This document shows positions 1 to 8,187 of a DNA stretch of 64,000 nt, piece by piece. The stretch comes from SR-FBR-E99 sp963732365 (GTDB taxonomy: Bacteria > Bacteroidota > Bacteroidia > Bacteroidales > VadinHA17): contig CAVSZC010000005.1 in the NCBI GenBank assembly GCA_963732365.1, positions 1,842,836-1,906,835 of the forward strand. Direction: 5' to 3'. Made by a program: the position numbers and the translations under genes. How positions within the stretch are numbered: the stretch's first letter is position 1; each line of letters begins with the position of its first letter. Under the pieces are notes generated by a model that saw only the letters and a list, made by a program, of their open reading frames with translations, was not told the origin of the DNA and did no database searches.

Positions 1-789
1 CATGATATAAACGGCGGGGTGGGAGTAGATCCAGAACAGATGCTGGAACAGTACAGGGTCACCGCCCAGTGCCGGATCGAAGAAGCCGATGTTCAGAACC
101 CTTTCAGCTATTACCATCAGGAGTGTTATCCCGACGATAGGGGTAGCAAGCACCTGTATCCACGCTGTGGCATATAATGCCCAGGGGAAGAGAGGCATCC
201 TCATCCATCCCATTCCGGGAGCCCTCATCCTGTGTATGGTTACTATAAAATTCAATCCTGTCAGGATCGAAGAGAATCCGAGTATGAATGCTGCCGTAAG
301 TGCATAAATGACATTTGTTGAAGACTCAACGCTGTAGGGGACATAGAAGGTCCATCCCGTATCAGGAGCACCTCCGCCAATGAATTGGGAAAGGACACCA
401 AGTATAGCCCCGATCATGTAAAGATACCAGGAGAAGAGGTTTAGTTTCGGGAAGGCTACATCCCTGGCCCCGATGAGTATCGGCAGGAAAAAGTTGCCGA
501 AGACGGCAGCCAGGCCAGGGATAACAATCACAAAAATCATTATTATCCCATGTATGGTGAACAGCCCGTTATATGTCTGAGGCTCCATGATTGTTCTGCC
601 CGGAGCAATAAGCTCAATGCGCATAAGGAGGCCAAGAAAGGCGGCCACAAAGAAGAAGACTATTATGGCATAGAGGTACAGCAGTCCGATCCTCTTGTGG
701 TCAGTGGAGAGGAGCCACGACCATATTCCCTTGTGCTTACCCTGATAATCAAGATAACTCACCTGTGTTTCACTACCCGATATACTCAT
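1..789 (-). CDS. coxA: cytochrome c oxidase subunit I (aa3/caa3 type), 5' part only
   Basis: The reading frame starts with ATG at 789 and stays open to the window edge, giving 263 codons. The N-terminus (MSISGSETQV..) leads into STDHKRIGLLYLY and then MEPQTYNGLFTIHG, IVIPGLAAVFGNF, MGWMRMPLFPWALYAT and FWIYSHPAVYIM. These are hallmark segments of heme-copper oxidase subunit I, including the first high-spin heme and CuB histidine region at HPAVYIM. It is an inner-membrane protein that reduces O2 with electrons from cytochrome c. It lies 15 bp after the SCO gene in the same operon, which fits copper-centre assembly. The rest of the gene, including the later heme ligands, lies outside the window. 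Family assignment is firm; the aa3 versus caa3 subtype is inferred. Confidence 0.93.
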   Translation of the reverse strand, partial: MSISGSETQVSYLDYQGKHKGIWSWLLSTDHKRIGLLYLYAIIVFFFVAAFLGLLMRIELIAPGRTIMEPQTYNGLFTIHGIIMIFVIVIPGLAAVFGNFFLPILIGARDVAFPKLNLFSWYLYMIGAILGVLSQFIGGGAPDTGWTFYVPYSVESSTNVIYALTAAFILGFSSILTGLNFIVTIHRMRAPGMGWMRMPLFPWALYATAWIQVLATPIVGITLLMVIAERVLNIGFFDPALGGDPVLFQHLFWIYSHPAVYIM

Positions 790-804
790 ATGTATGACTG
801 TTTT

Positions 805-1581
805 TTATTTTTTTCTCCGCCTGACAAGCAATATGATCATTATTACAATAATGAAGAAGATTGTTATGACACCAACAATCCTGGTCACCTGCAGAGTGTA
901 GGTCTTGCTGGCAGGGTTGTATGCGAAGCAATATTCCAGAATCCGGTTTGATGTCGGTCTGGCAATGCCTTTCTGCGCTTCAACAATCGCCATTTTAACG
1001 TCAAACGGGAGGTATGTAAGACCATACAGGTACCTGGTGATTTTGCCGGCCGGGCTGACAACCATAATAACAGAAGGGTGTGCAAAATCAAGTCCCTGTG
1101 GCTGATACTTGTACCCCGCGGCCGTTGTGATGGCACTGATATTTTCCTGTATACCGGTAAGATAGATCCAGTCCTTCTGATGCTCCTTGCTTATGCGCTG
1201 AACGAAGTTGACTTTCTTCTCCTTTGCCTTTTCAGGTGTGTCGCTGGTATTGAAGCTTATTGTGATGACCTGGTAGTCGGTCCCGAGACTCATGTCCATC
1301 TTGCTTACGACATCGGCAATGCCATCCATGAGAGGGCTGCAGAGGTTCGGACAGTCAAAATAAACAAATGACATTATTGTTGGCTTGTCAATAAGCTGCC
1401 TGAGTGTTACCTGTTCACTGTTCTCATTGAAGAACCAGAGGTCAAGGGGGATTGTGTCACTCAGATGTTCAACAACGCCTATCTCTACTTCCTTTTGCTG
1501 GTACCCGGCTGTTTTGAGCTCCTGACCGGAAAGGAGGGGCAGGGTACCAATAAGCATTAATAAAGTAATCAAGTGTCTCAT
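805..1581 (-). CDS. SCO1/SenC family copper chaperone
   Basis: The protein of 258 aa has an N-terminal signal/anchor (MRHLITLLMLIGTLPLLSG), a thioredoxin-fold domain and a C-terminal membrane segment (IVGVITIFFIIVIMIILLV) before an RRRKK tail. The copper ligands of SCO proteins are visible: CxxxC in FDCPNLCSPL and the distal His in DFAHPSVIM. SCO proteins deliver copper or reducing power to the CuA site of cytochrome oxidase. A start 17 codons upstream (1632) is possible but overlaps the DoxX gene, so the ATG at 1581 is preferred because the signal sequence begins there. It sits between DoxX and coxA in the respiratory operon. Confidence 0.92.
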   Translation of the reverse strand: MRHLITLLMLIGTLPLLSGQELKTAGYQQKEVEIGVVEHLSDTIPLDLWFFNENSEQVTLRQLIDKPTIMSFVYFDCPNLCSPLMDGIADVVSKMDMSLGTDYQVITISFNTSDTPEKAKEKKVNFVQRISKEHQKDWIYLTGIQENISAITTAAGYKYQPQGLDFAHPSVIMVVSPAGKITRYLYGLTYLPFDVKMAIVEAQKGIARPTSNRILEYCFAYNPASKTYTLQVTRIVGVITIFFIIVIMIILLVRRRKK

Positions 1582-1591
1582 ATTGATGTTA

Positions 1592-1972
1592 TTAGTTTTT
1601 CTTCTTTTCATCTTCGGTATAGATGCCGGCAATCATCAATGATCCGCCCATTAACGATATATCCTTCAGAAGGGCGATAAGGGTTGTCGGGATCTCTTTA
1701 CCGCTGAACAGATGAGGGATATGTATTGTAAGTATGAAGATCAGCAGCAGGGCAGCCAGAATAAGTGTTGATTGCCTGACGAATTTCTTCGTAATGATGC
1801 TGATGCTTACCACAATAAGTACCAATCCTGTCAGGATGATAGTGTATGCCCCGAGCGGAATAAAGGAGGTAAGCATACCAACATAGTAATCCATCATCAT
1901 GAAATGGTTTATCCCGAACACCGCAAATGGCAGGGCGAACAGGATTCTTCCAAGAGTAGTCAGGTTTTTCAT
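1592..1972 (-). CDS. DoxX-like small membrane protein
   Basis: This 126-aa protein is almost entirely hydrophobic, with four predicted membrane helices and a charged tail (TEDEKKKN). The opening LGRILFALPFAVFGINHFM is typical of the DoxX/SURF4-like superfamily, whose members are found beside quinol oxidases and redox proteins. Its exact role is unknown. Its position between the cytochrome c gene (11 bp upstream) and the SCO gene (10 bp downstream) suggests a part in assembly or quinone-linked electron transfer of this branch. The function is inferred from context only. Confidence 0.7.
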   Translation of the reverse strand: MKNLTTLGRILFALPFAVFGINHFMMMDYYVGMLTSFIPLGAYTIILTGLVLIVVSISIITKKFVRQSTLILAALLLIFILTIHIPHLFSGKEIPTTLIALLKDISLMGGSLMIAGIYTEDEKKKN

Positions 1973-1983
1973 ATTTATGGAGG

Positions 1984-2925
1984 TTAGTTTTCGGTCTCTG
2001 TTGTTGTATCTCCTGATTTCTTGCCCTGAATGACGCTGCCGATGGTGTATATGTCACGCAGTTTCATAAGGATCAGGAGGATAAATCCCCATACTGCAAG
2101 CACTCCGATGGTGTATGTCAGTATGACCCACACGGGAGCTTTTCTTATGTTATTCCACATAGCCCTCTCAGCCAGCAGGCTTACCGGAATGGTCTTGATG
2201 CCTGCCATCAGTGTAGTATCCTTTGACACAATACCGAAAACATCCTCATCGGTGAATTTGGCGCTGAAATGTATATTTCCCTCCTTATCACCGGGAAGCC
2301 CTGCCGGGATTCTGAAGGCAGCGACTCCGGCATCGTCGGTTGTCTTTTCCTCATCTACCGGCATCATCCCGAAATAACGGTGCGCAAAGAGCCTGACACC
2401 TGCGCCGGTAACAGCTACGGTTTTCTTTTCATCGACAGCACTGGCAATGATGAGAACCGTGCTGTCAGCTTCATTGTAGCCAAGGGTCATCTTTATCACA
2501 GCTCCGGGGTATGCAGATGATGTGATTATCTGCATCACTTTCTGAACGTAATTTTTGTTGAAGCTTCTTATGTAGGAGACAACATGCCATATGTCATCTC
2601 CGGTCAGAACATTGCGGAATGATGGCATCTGACCTCTTCCGACTGATACTTTGTGAAATATCTCGCCGTCGCTGTTTTTCTGTATCTTTTCGGTAGCCGG
2701 ATCGCCCGGTGAAGGGACAAGGTTGATGTAGTTGCCTTTGCCCGGCGTACCGTGACATGAAATACAGTTTGTCAGGTAAAGCTTCTCTCCGCTTTGTCTC
2801 GTCTCATCGGTGAAGGGAAAAGTACTGAGCCTCCCTTTTCTGTCTTCAGGAACTACCCAGTCCTGCCCCCTGGCAAATCCTGTGGCCAATAAGGTGAAAA
2901 GTGCTATTTGAATAAAGTATTTCAT
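1984..2925 (-). CDS. membrane-anchored monoheme cytochrome c
   Basis: The chosen ATG at 2925 gives 313 aa beginning with a signal peptide (MKYFIQIALFTLLATGFARG). A class I cytochrome c domain follows: the heme motif CISCH near residue 50, and a methionine ligand candidate in GRGQMPSFRN. The C-terminal half is an extracytoplasmic beta-rich domain and one membrane helix near the end (VWVILTYTIGVLAVWGFILL). The longer frame to 3192 runs into the NrfD-like gene and is a shadow. Placed right after the NrfD gene (10 bp), it is the likely periplasmic electron carrier between the quinol-oxidising subunits and the oxidase. Confidence 0.87.
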   Translation of the reverse strand: MKYFIQIALFTLLATGFARGQDWVVPEDRKGRLSTFPFTDETRQSGEKLYLTNCISCHGTPGKGNYINLVPSPGDPATEKIQKNSDGEIFHKVSVGRGQMPSFRNVLTGDDIWHVVSYIRSFNKNYVQKVMQIITSSAYPGAVIKMTLGYNEADSTVLIIASAVDEKKTVAVTGAGVRLFAHRYFGMMPVDEEKTTDDAGVAAFRIPAGLPGDKEGNIHFSAKFTDEDVFGIVSKDTTLMAGIKTIPVSLLAERAMWNNIRKAPVWVILTYTIGVLAVWGFILLILMKLRDIYTIGSVIQGKKSGDTTTETEN

Positions 2926-2935
2926 AAACAGTCTG

Positions 2936-4285
2936 TTATTCGTTACCAGGAAGTTTTTCTTTATCATGCCCATCCTCTGCCATTTCCCATATCGGGATGA
3001 CGGGGAAGAGCTTGGAAAGGACTGTAATAATGATAAGAACAAGCAGTATTGATGCCATTGTGATTGCTGTTTCAATAAGGGTAGGCTTGTATACAACCCA
3101 CTCAACAGGTACGTTCTGTATCGGGAGGTTAGGGTGCCCCTGGCCGGGAACGACAATGATATAACGCTTAAACCATGAAGCGGCAAGGACAAATATTGAG
3201 ATAATCAGCATCGGCAACGGTTTCCGCATTTGCTTTATGAGGAGGAGAATAACCGGTATGACAAGGCCAGCCAGCTGAACACTCCAGAAAAGCATAGAGT
3301 AATGCCCTGTGAAGAGTTCACGCAGATGTATTGCATCACCGGTCTTTAGCTTGTATCCGGGGACAAGAAACTCGTTCAGGTTGAAATAGATATATACTAT
3401 CGATGCCAGGATCAGCACCCTTCCCATCTTTTCAAAGTGAAATGGTGTGAGATACTTTTCAAGTTTATAATTAACCCTGAAGAAATACATTGCAATAATT
3501 ACGGCGGCGGTTCCTGACACGAAGGCGCCTGAAAGGAAGTAGGGTCCGAAAATTGTGCTGTCCCACCCTGTCCTTGGAGTGACCGCGAAGAGCCATGAGG
3601 TGACTGTATGAATGGCAAAGGCAGTAGGTATGATCAATATCAGAAGGATCCTCATGGCCTGTGTCAGAATGCGGTACTGTGACTCATGATGTTCCCATCT
3701 TAATGAAAGCACTTCATAAATCTTTGCAAGGAATGAGGGTCTTCCCTGGAGTCTGTTTTTTGATATTGCCAGGTCGGGGATGAGAGGGAAGAACCAAAGT
3801 AAAAGGCTTAGCACCAGATAAGTAGTAACCACGGTGACGTCCCACAGGATAGGTGACTGTATGCGTCCGAACCTGAAGAGGAATGGAAATCTGTCAGGGC
3901 GCCCCATATCGGATATGATTACCAGTCCGGCAACAGCAGCAAAGGCTATCGCGATTATCTCTGCTATCCTCGAGATCGGTTTGACCCAGCTGTAACCTAT
4001 AAGACCAAGAACCGCACTGATAAGCATCCCAACGAGGCTTGTCGCGACAAAGAAGACGAAGTTGGCGATATACATTCCCCAGCTGGTATAGTCACGAAGA
4101 CCTGTCACACCCAGTCCTTCCCTGAGCTGTATGATATAAGCGAAGAGACATGCTGCGAGTGCGAGCAGCAGAAAGCCCATCCAAATGATGAAACCCTTGC
4201 CTATCCTTACATTCCTGAGAACATCTGCTGCAACGGAATCTAACTTTCGCTGTTCCTCCGGTGAGCTGAAACGTATTTCATTCAT
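2936..4285 (-). CDS. NrfD/PsrC-like quinol-interacting membrane subunit
   Basis: This 449-aa integral membrane protein has about ten hydrophobic helices and a soluble N-terminus. TSWGMYIANFVFFVATSLVG, ISDMGRPDRF and the long GHPNLPIQNVPVEW loop match the NrfD / polysulfide reductase C family, including the ActC/ActF subunits of alternative complex III. Such subunits bind quinol at the periplasmic face of the inner membrane. It lies 12 bp after the Fe-S protein and 10 bp before the cytochrome c, so the three probably form one complex. No molybdopterin subunit or pentaheme ActA is seen nearby, so it is not a complete alternative complex III. Confidence 0.88.
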   Translation of the reverse strand: MNEIRFSSPEEQRKLDSVAADVLRNVRIGKGFIIWMGFLLLALAACLFAYIIQLREGLGVTGLRDYTSWGMYIANFVFFVATSLVGMLISAVLGLIGYSWVKPISRIAEIIAIAFAAVAGLVIISDMGRPDRFPFLFRFGRIQSPILWDVTVVTTYLVLSLLLWFFPLIPDLAISKNRLQGRPSFLAKIYEVLSLRWEHHESQYRILTQAMRILLILIIPTAFAIHTVTSWLFAVTPRTGWDSTIFGPYFLSGAFVSGTAAVIIAMYFFRVNYKLEKYLTPFHFEKMGRVLILASIVYIYFNLNEFLVPGYKLKTGDAIHLRELFTGHYSMLFWSVQLAGLVIPVILLLIKQMRKPLPMLIISIFVLAASWFKRYIIVVPGQGHPNLPIQNVPVEWVVYKPTLIETAITMASILLVLIIITVLSKLFPVIPIWEMAEDGHDKEKLPGNE

Positions 4286-4297
4286 ATTGTCAAGGCT

Positions 4298-5275
4298 TTA
4301 GATCGTTTCTTCCCTGTATTCTTTCTCAGGACCGCGCTCAAACTCAAAGAGCCTGTTTTTCGGCGGCAGGTAATAAACCCTCGGGTTGGTGCCCAGCTCT
4401 ACATGGAGCCTGTATCCTGCATTCTTTTCAAGCAGCTCGCTCAGCATGACAGTCTCTTTTGTAGTGCCGTTGGTAACTGCATCCTCGTTCTCATCACCGA
4501 AGTAGAAGACGCCATTGGGGCAGGCAGAGACACAGTAGGGCAGAAGCCCTTCCCTGATCCTGTCAGCGCTGAAGAGGCATTTCGAGATGGTACCCTTTTT
4601 CTGAGGTACATTCAGCTCGACGTCATATGTCTTCTCCTTGTCATTCTCTGCCTGTGACGGCTCCTGCCAGTGAAACATCCTTGCAGAATAGGGACAGGCA
4701 GCCATGCAGAAACGACAGCCGATACACCTCTCATTATCGATCAGAACTATGCCGTCCTGCCTTTTGTATGTGGCATCAACCGGACAGACTGAAACGCAGG
4801 GCGGGTTATCGCAGTGCTGGCACGGCTTGGGCATGAAATATTCGGGAGTGTTGGCCGATTCCTTCATAACCAGGGTGTTGATGTGGTACTCATAGGGTCT
4901 GAGATGATGAGCGCTCTGGCATGCCTCAACGCATTTCCTGGCATTCCTGCAGCGTGACAGGTCAATGACCATCACCCACTTCTTTCCCTGAAGTCCCTCT
5001 TTACCCCTGGCTTTCAACGCCTTTACGTCAGGCTTGAGATCCTTGATCTGGTCAGCGGGAATCTCCACCAGTCTGTTATCTTCGGTGAGTACCTTGACCA
5101 TGCCCTTGTTGTGCTTGGCTTTTTCAAAACTGTGCCCCGAATACAACGCCGCTGCCCCGGTAACGGAAACAGCCCCTGCAATTGACAGCCTGCGGATGAA
5201 ATCGCGCCTCGATGCTTCTACAACCTTGTCGAGATCCGGCTTCTCATTGCTCTTCTCTTGCTTCTCTTTCTCCAT
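4298..5275 (-). CDS. Tat-exported four-cluster Fe-S protein (HybA/PsrB-like)
   Basis: The 325-aa protein carries a twin-arginine signal (SRRDFIRRLSIAGAVSVTG, about residues 23-42), so it is exported folded. Four ferredoxin-type cysteine groups follow: CRNARKCVEAC, CQHCDNPPCVSVCP, CIGCRFCMAACP, and a split group CLF..YCVSACP. In the first group the second cysteine is alanine (CxxAxxCxxxC), which is compatible with a 3Fe-4S cluster. This matches electron-transfer subunits partnering NrfD proteins. It is first of the membrane module, 52 bp after the HMA lipoprotein. Confidence 0.9.
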   Translation of the reverse strand: MEKEKQEKSNEKPDLDKVVEASRRDFIRRLSIAGAVSVTGAAALYSGHSFEKAKHNKGMVKVLTEDNRLVEIPADQIKDLKPDVKALKARGKEGLQGKKWVMVIDLSRCRNARKCVEACQSAHHLRPYEYHINTLVMKESANTPEYFMPKPCQHCDNPPCVSVCPVDATYKRQDGIVLIDNERCIGCRFCMAACPYSARMFHWQEPSQAENDKEKTYDVELNVPQKKGTISKCLFSADRIREGLLPYCVSACPNGVFYFGDENEDAVTNGTTKETVMLSELLEKNAGYRLHVELGTNPRVYYLPPKNRLFEFERGPEKEYREETI

Positions 5276-5327
5276 ATATGGATTGATTGGATAAAAAACA
5301 GAAAGTAAACAGCCAGTCTGCCGATGC

Positions 5328-5666
5328 CTATTCAGCCTGCCGGGTCATTACCTTAACGGCATTATATCCGAGACCGTCAACGACCTCTTTGATTTTGGCA
5401 GTATCTACTTTTGCAGGCTCATACTCAACCATGGCATTGCCAAGAGTGTGAGATGCCTTTACTGAAATAATGCCGGGTACCTTTGCCAGGTTGGTCTGTA
5501 TCGTATTTTCACATCCGGTGCAGGTCATACCGGTGATGGAGACCTCGATGAGAGCTGATTCAGCAGTTGGTTCCTTTACTTCCTTCTTCCCTCCGCCACC
5601 GCATGAAATAAGGAACACGGCCATAACGAGGAGGAGAGTGTACCCCAAAGTTCTTATTCTTATCAT
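5328..5666 (-). CDS. lipoprotein with heavy-metal-associated (HMA) domain
   Basis: The 112-aa product starts with a lipoprotein signal ending in LISC, followed by a poly-Gly/Lys linker, then an HMA domain with the metal-binding motif GMTCTGCE. The fold is that of CopZ/MerP copper-type chaperones, here tethered to a membrane through its lipidated cysteine. A GTG three codons upstream (5675) is an alternative start; the ATG at 5666 was preferred. It heads the oxidase operon, so a role in presenting copper to SCO or the oxidase is likely, although mercury or zinc binding cannot be ruled out from sequence. Confidence 0.83.
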   Translation of the reverse strand: MIRIRTLGYTLLLVMAVFLISCGGGGKKEVKEPTAESALIEVSITGMTCTGCENTIQTNLAKVPGIISVKASHTLGNAMVEYEPAKVDTAKIKEVVDGLGYNAVKVMTRQAE

Positions 5667-5819
5667 AGTAAACACGTTTTAGGTTAGGTATTTCAATTAA
5701 AAATCAGGCTGTATAAATGTATAAATTTTTCAGTTCAATACCTTCAACTGTCTTAAATATCAATTCGCCTCTTTCAACCTGACGCGGGAGAACGGCACAA
5801 CTATTTATTTCAGCATCAT

Positions 5820-5854
5820 TTTCATCAAAACTTCATAAATGATATTTAAATTTG
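5820..5854 (+). promoter_or_regulatory. candidate Bacteroidota promoter for the 5890 lipoprotein
   Basis: TAAATTTG at 5847-5854 matches the Bacteroidota -7 consensus TAnnTTTG and lies 36 bp before the ATG at 5890. A T-rich stretch near 5817-5822 sits at the expected distance for the -33 element but lacks a clean TTTG. The 223-bp region 5667-5889 also has to hold the divergent promoter of the oxidase operon, for which I see no clear match. Confidence 0.4.
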
Positions 5855-5889
5855 CAAAAAGTGACAAGTTGAAATCTAATATCTTTATT

Positions 5890-6918
5890 ATGAGAAAGAT
5901 CGTTATCCTTTTTATTGTCATTGCAGCAATGCTGACATCACAGTGTTCAAGAAATGTAGGAGATACGTCTCTCAAGAATGCTCTGGATGAGAGCTCATTA
6001 AAGATAAACAAAGCCACGACTGTCATTTCTGATACCAGGGGCTTCCAATTGATGACTGCGTCAGATCAGACTAAATCGGGTGAGATTTACAGTGACAGCA
6101 TAGAACTCGACATGATAGCCGGCATTTATGATTTCAAGCCGGAAACCTATATGTGCCATCGCGACATGAGACCCAGATGGACGTTTGAAAAAACCGGCGA
6201 GAGTGAAATGCTTGTGGTGAACATTCCTCAGAAAATGATATTTCATCCAAGGTACTTTTACCTGAACAATCCGGAAGAGGTTGCTGAAGAGAATGATTTC
6301 ACAATTACGGCGAGTGAATACCATAACTATTTTTCATACTTCAGACGGTATGACTACAGGCTGATGGCAGGCTTCACGATTGATACGGAAGATATCGGTA
6401 CTCTCGAGGTTACGGCTGCAGGCAACAATTTTGCCGACCGCAGTTATGCCTCAGAATATCATTTTACAGATGATTACAGTGTAATGGTATCATATGATAA
6501 GGGTGACACTTCCACCTCTTCATTTGCCCTGAAAGAGGGCGACGAAATACTTCTGGGAGAAGAGACGCTGTTCATCTGGAAGGATTACCACATGTCAGAA
6601 AGAAAGTACACCCTGACAATAGGTGATGTAGATATTGTAAGAACAACCGGGATAGACTCGACGCAGGTATTCCTGAACGGGGTTCTTCAGTCAACTGCAG
6701 CTGTCAAAATCACTGATGAGGACGAGACAGATGGTTCTGTATGCCGCCACAGGGACATACTGCTAACCTTTGATGACGGTACGACTGTAAAGTTAAGCGA
6801 GCTGATCAGCCCTGCCCTCGAGACACTCGGTACCCTGATTGTTCCTATGCGTGAGATGAATTTTGCTAAACGTGTAGCAGATTATATAGCAATGTCAGTT
6901 TATTACCGTCAACTCTGA
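5890..6918 (+). CDS. hypothetical lipoprotein
   Basis: I do not recognise this family. The ATG at 5890 gives 342 aa with a lipoprotein signal (MRKIVILFIVIAAMLTSQC, lipidation at Cys19). The remainder is soluble, beta-rich and acidic, with no membrane segments; motifs include YDFKPETYMCHRDMRPRW and FTITASEYHNYFSYFRRY. An earlier in-frame start at 5839 would put 17 residues before the signal and is rejected. The gene stands alone on the plus strand, divergent from the oxidase operon and followed by a strong terminator. It is probably an envelope protein of unknown role. Confidence 0.75.
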   Translation: MRKIVILFIVIAAMLTSQCSRNVGDTSLKNALDESSLKINKATTVISDTRGFQLMTASDQTKSGEIYSDSIELDMIAGIYDFKPETYMCHRDMRPRWTFEKTGESEMLVVNIPQKMIFHPRYFYLNNPEEVAEENDFTITASEYHNYFSYFRRYDYRLMAGFTIDTEDIGTLEVTAAGNNFADRSYASEYHFTDDYSVMVSYDKGDTSTSSFALKEGDEILLGEETLFIWKDYHMSERKYTLTIGDVDIVRTTGIDSTQVFLNGVLQSTAAVKITDEDETDGSVCRHRDILLTFDDGTTVKLSELISPALETLGTLIVPMREMNFAKRVADYIAMSVYYRQL

Positions 6919-6958
6919 ATTCCTTCTTTCTTTCCATAAGTCCGTTTTTTTTAACACT

Positions 6959-6990
6959 AAACTGCCGGTTCCCCGACCGGCAGTTTTATT
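6959..6990 (+). terminator. rho-independent terminator after the 5890 lipoprotein
   Basis: A perfect 11-bp stem (AAACTGCCGGT at 6959-6969 pairs with ACCGGCAGTTT at 6976-6986) closes a 6-nt loop and is followed by TTATTT. It lies 41 bp after the stop at 6918. Confidence 0.85.
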
Positions 6991-7059
6991 TGATGCTCAG
7001 CTGACAGGGACTCTATTATTATGAAATTTTCTTAAATTGCATAAGAAGTGATTATCCAT

Positions 7060-8175
7060 ATGAAAACGCAACCGAGTGAGAAATGCAAAGTAGCGGTTTT
7101 GGGAGCTGGTCATGGCGGCATGGCAATGGCGGCTCATCTGGCGCTTATGGGGCACAGTGTTAACCTGTTCAACAGGGGTGAAGAGAGGCTTTGGGGAGTA
7201 AAATCGAGCGGGGCGATTGAGATCACAGGAGAGGTGGAGGGATTTGGCGAACTGAACCTGGCAACGACATCAATCGGAGATGCTGTTAAGGATGTCGAAC
7301 TCATAATGGTGGCGGTACCTGCCTTCGGGCACAGGTGGATAGCAGAGCAGGTTAGCCCGTACCTAACAGATGGTCAGATTGTTGTGCTGCACCCGGGGAG
7401 AACCTGTGGTGCCCTTGAGTTCAAACAGGTGCTGACGAAGAACAATGTTAAGGCTGATGTGCCTGTCGCCGAAGCACAGACATTCATCTATGCCTCGCGC
7501 GCGACAGGCCCCTCACAGGTTCATATTTTCAGAATAAAGCACTCAATCCCGGTAGCCTCAGTGAGGGCTCACCTTATCCCAAAGGTGATTAGCAGCCTGC
7601 GGAAGTTTTACCCGCAATTCGTGCCCGGAGATAATGTATTCAAAACCAGCTTTGAAAATATAGGAAGTGTTTTTCATCCGGTATTGTGCGTTATGAATGC
7701 CGGGTGGATTGAGCATGACATCGATTTTCAGTTCTACCATGAAGGTGTCACACCGGCAGTATCGAGGATTCTTGAGAAGATAGATGAGGAGCGCGTAAAG
7801 GTGGCTGAAGCGCTCGGGATCAGGGCAATTACTGCAAGACAATGGCTGTATATGGCATACAGCACAACAGGTGAAACGCTTTATGAGTCAATGCGAAAGA
7901 ATGTCGGTTATCGCGGAATTCTTGCACCGAGGACTCTTAAGATGCGTTATCTTGACGAGGACATCCCTTTCAGCCTTGTGCCAATGGCCTCGATAGGGAA
8001 GATGCTTAATGTGGCGACGCCTGGAATGGATTCAATAATACAGCTCGGGTCTGCACTTAACTCTGTCGATTACTGGTCTGTCGGAAGAACTGTCGAGAGC
8101 CTTGGCATAGCAGGGATGAGCCTCAGGGACCTGAGACTCATCGCTATCGGTGAGCCGCCAGGATTAAAAGACTAA
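7060..8175 (+). CDS. NAD/NADP octopine/nopaline dehydrogenase family protein
   Basis: The 371-aa protein has an N-terminal Rossmann fold with VAVLGAGHGGMAMAAHLAL near residue 10, and then the all-helical C-terminal domain typical of opine dehydrogenases, with NIGSVFHPVLCVMNAGWIE and a histidine in this segment matching the family's catalytic region. Family members reductively condense an amino acid with a 2-oxo acid, or run the reverse. The ATG at 7060 is preferred over a GTG at 7048. The B12-binding gene begins 12 bp downstream, so the two are almost certainly co-transcribed. The substrate is unknown. Confidence 0.83.
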   Translation: MKTQPSEKCKVAVLGAGHGGMAMAAHLALMGHSVNLFNRGEERLWGVKSSGAIEITGEVEGFGELNLATTSIGDAVKDVELIMVAVPAFGHRWIAEQVSPYLTDGQIVVLHPGRTCGALEFKQVLTKNNVKADVPVAEAQTFIYASRATGPSQVHIFRIKHSIPVASVRAHLIPKVISSLRKFYPQFVPGDNVFKTSFENIGSVFHPVLCVMNAGWIEHDIDFQFYHEGVTPAVSRILEKIDEERVKVAEALGIRAITARQWLYMAYSTTGETLYESMRKNVGYRGILAPRTLKMRYLDEDIPFSLVPMASIGKMLNVATPGMDSIIQLGSALNSVDYWSVGRTVESLGIAGMSLRDLRLIAIGEPPGLKD

Positions 8176-8187
8176 TAAAAGACTGAC

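Noticed and set aside
550..951. 133-codon plus-strand reading frame
   Set aside because: It lies antisense to the coxA start and the SCO gene end and has no family features.
2926..3192. Longer start for the cytochrome c gene
   Set aside because: The extra 89 codons overlap the NrfD-like gene out of frame; the signal peptide begins at the ATG at 2925.
2936..5275. Complete alternative complex III
   Set aside because: There is no pentaheme ActA, no molybdopterin-like ActB half, and only one NrfD copy; the parts in the window form a smaller module.
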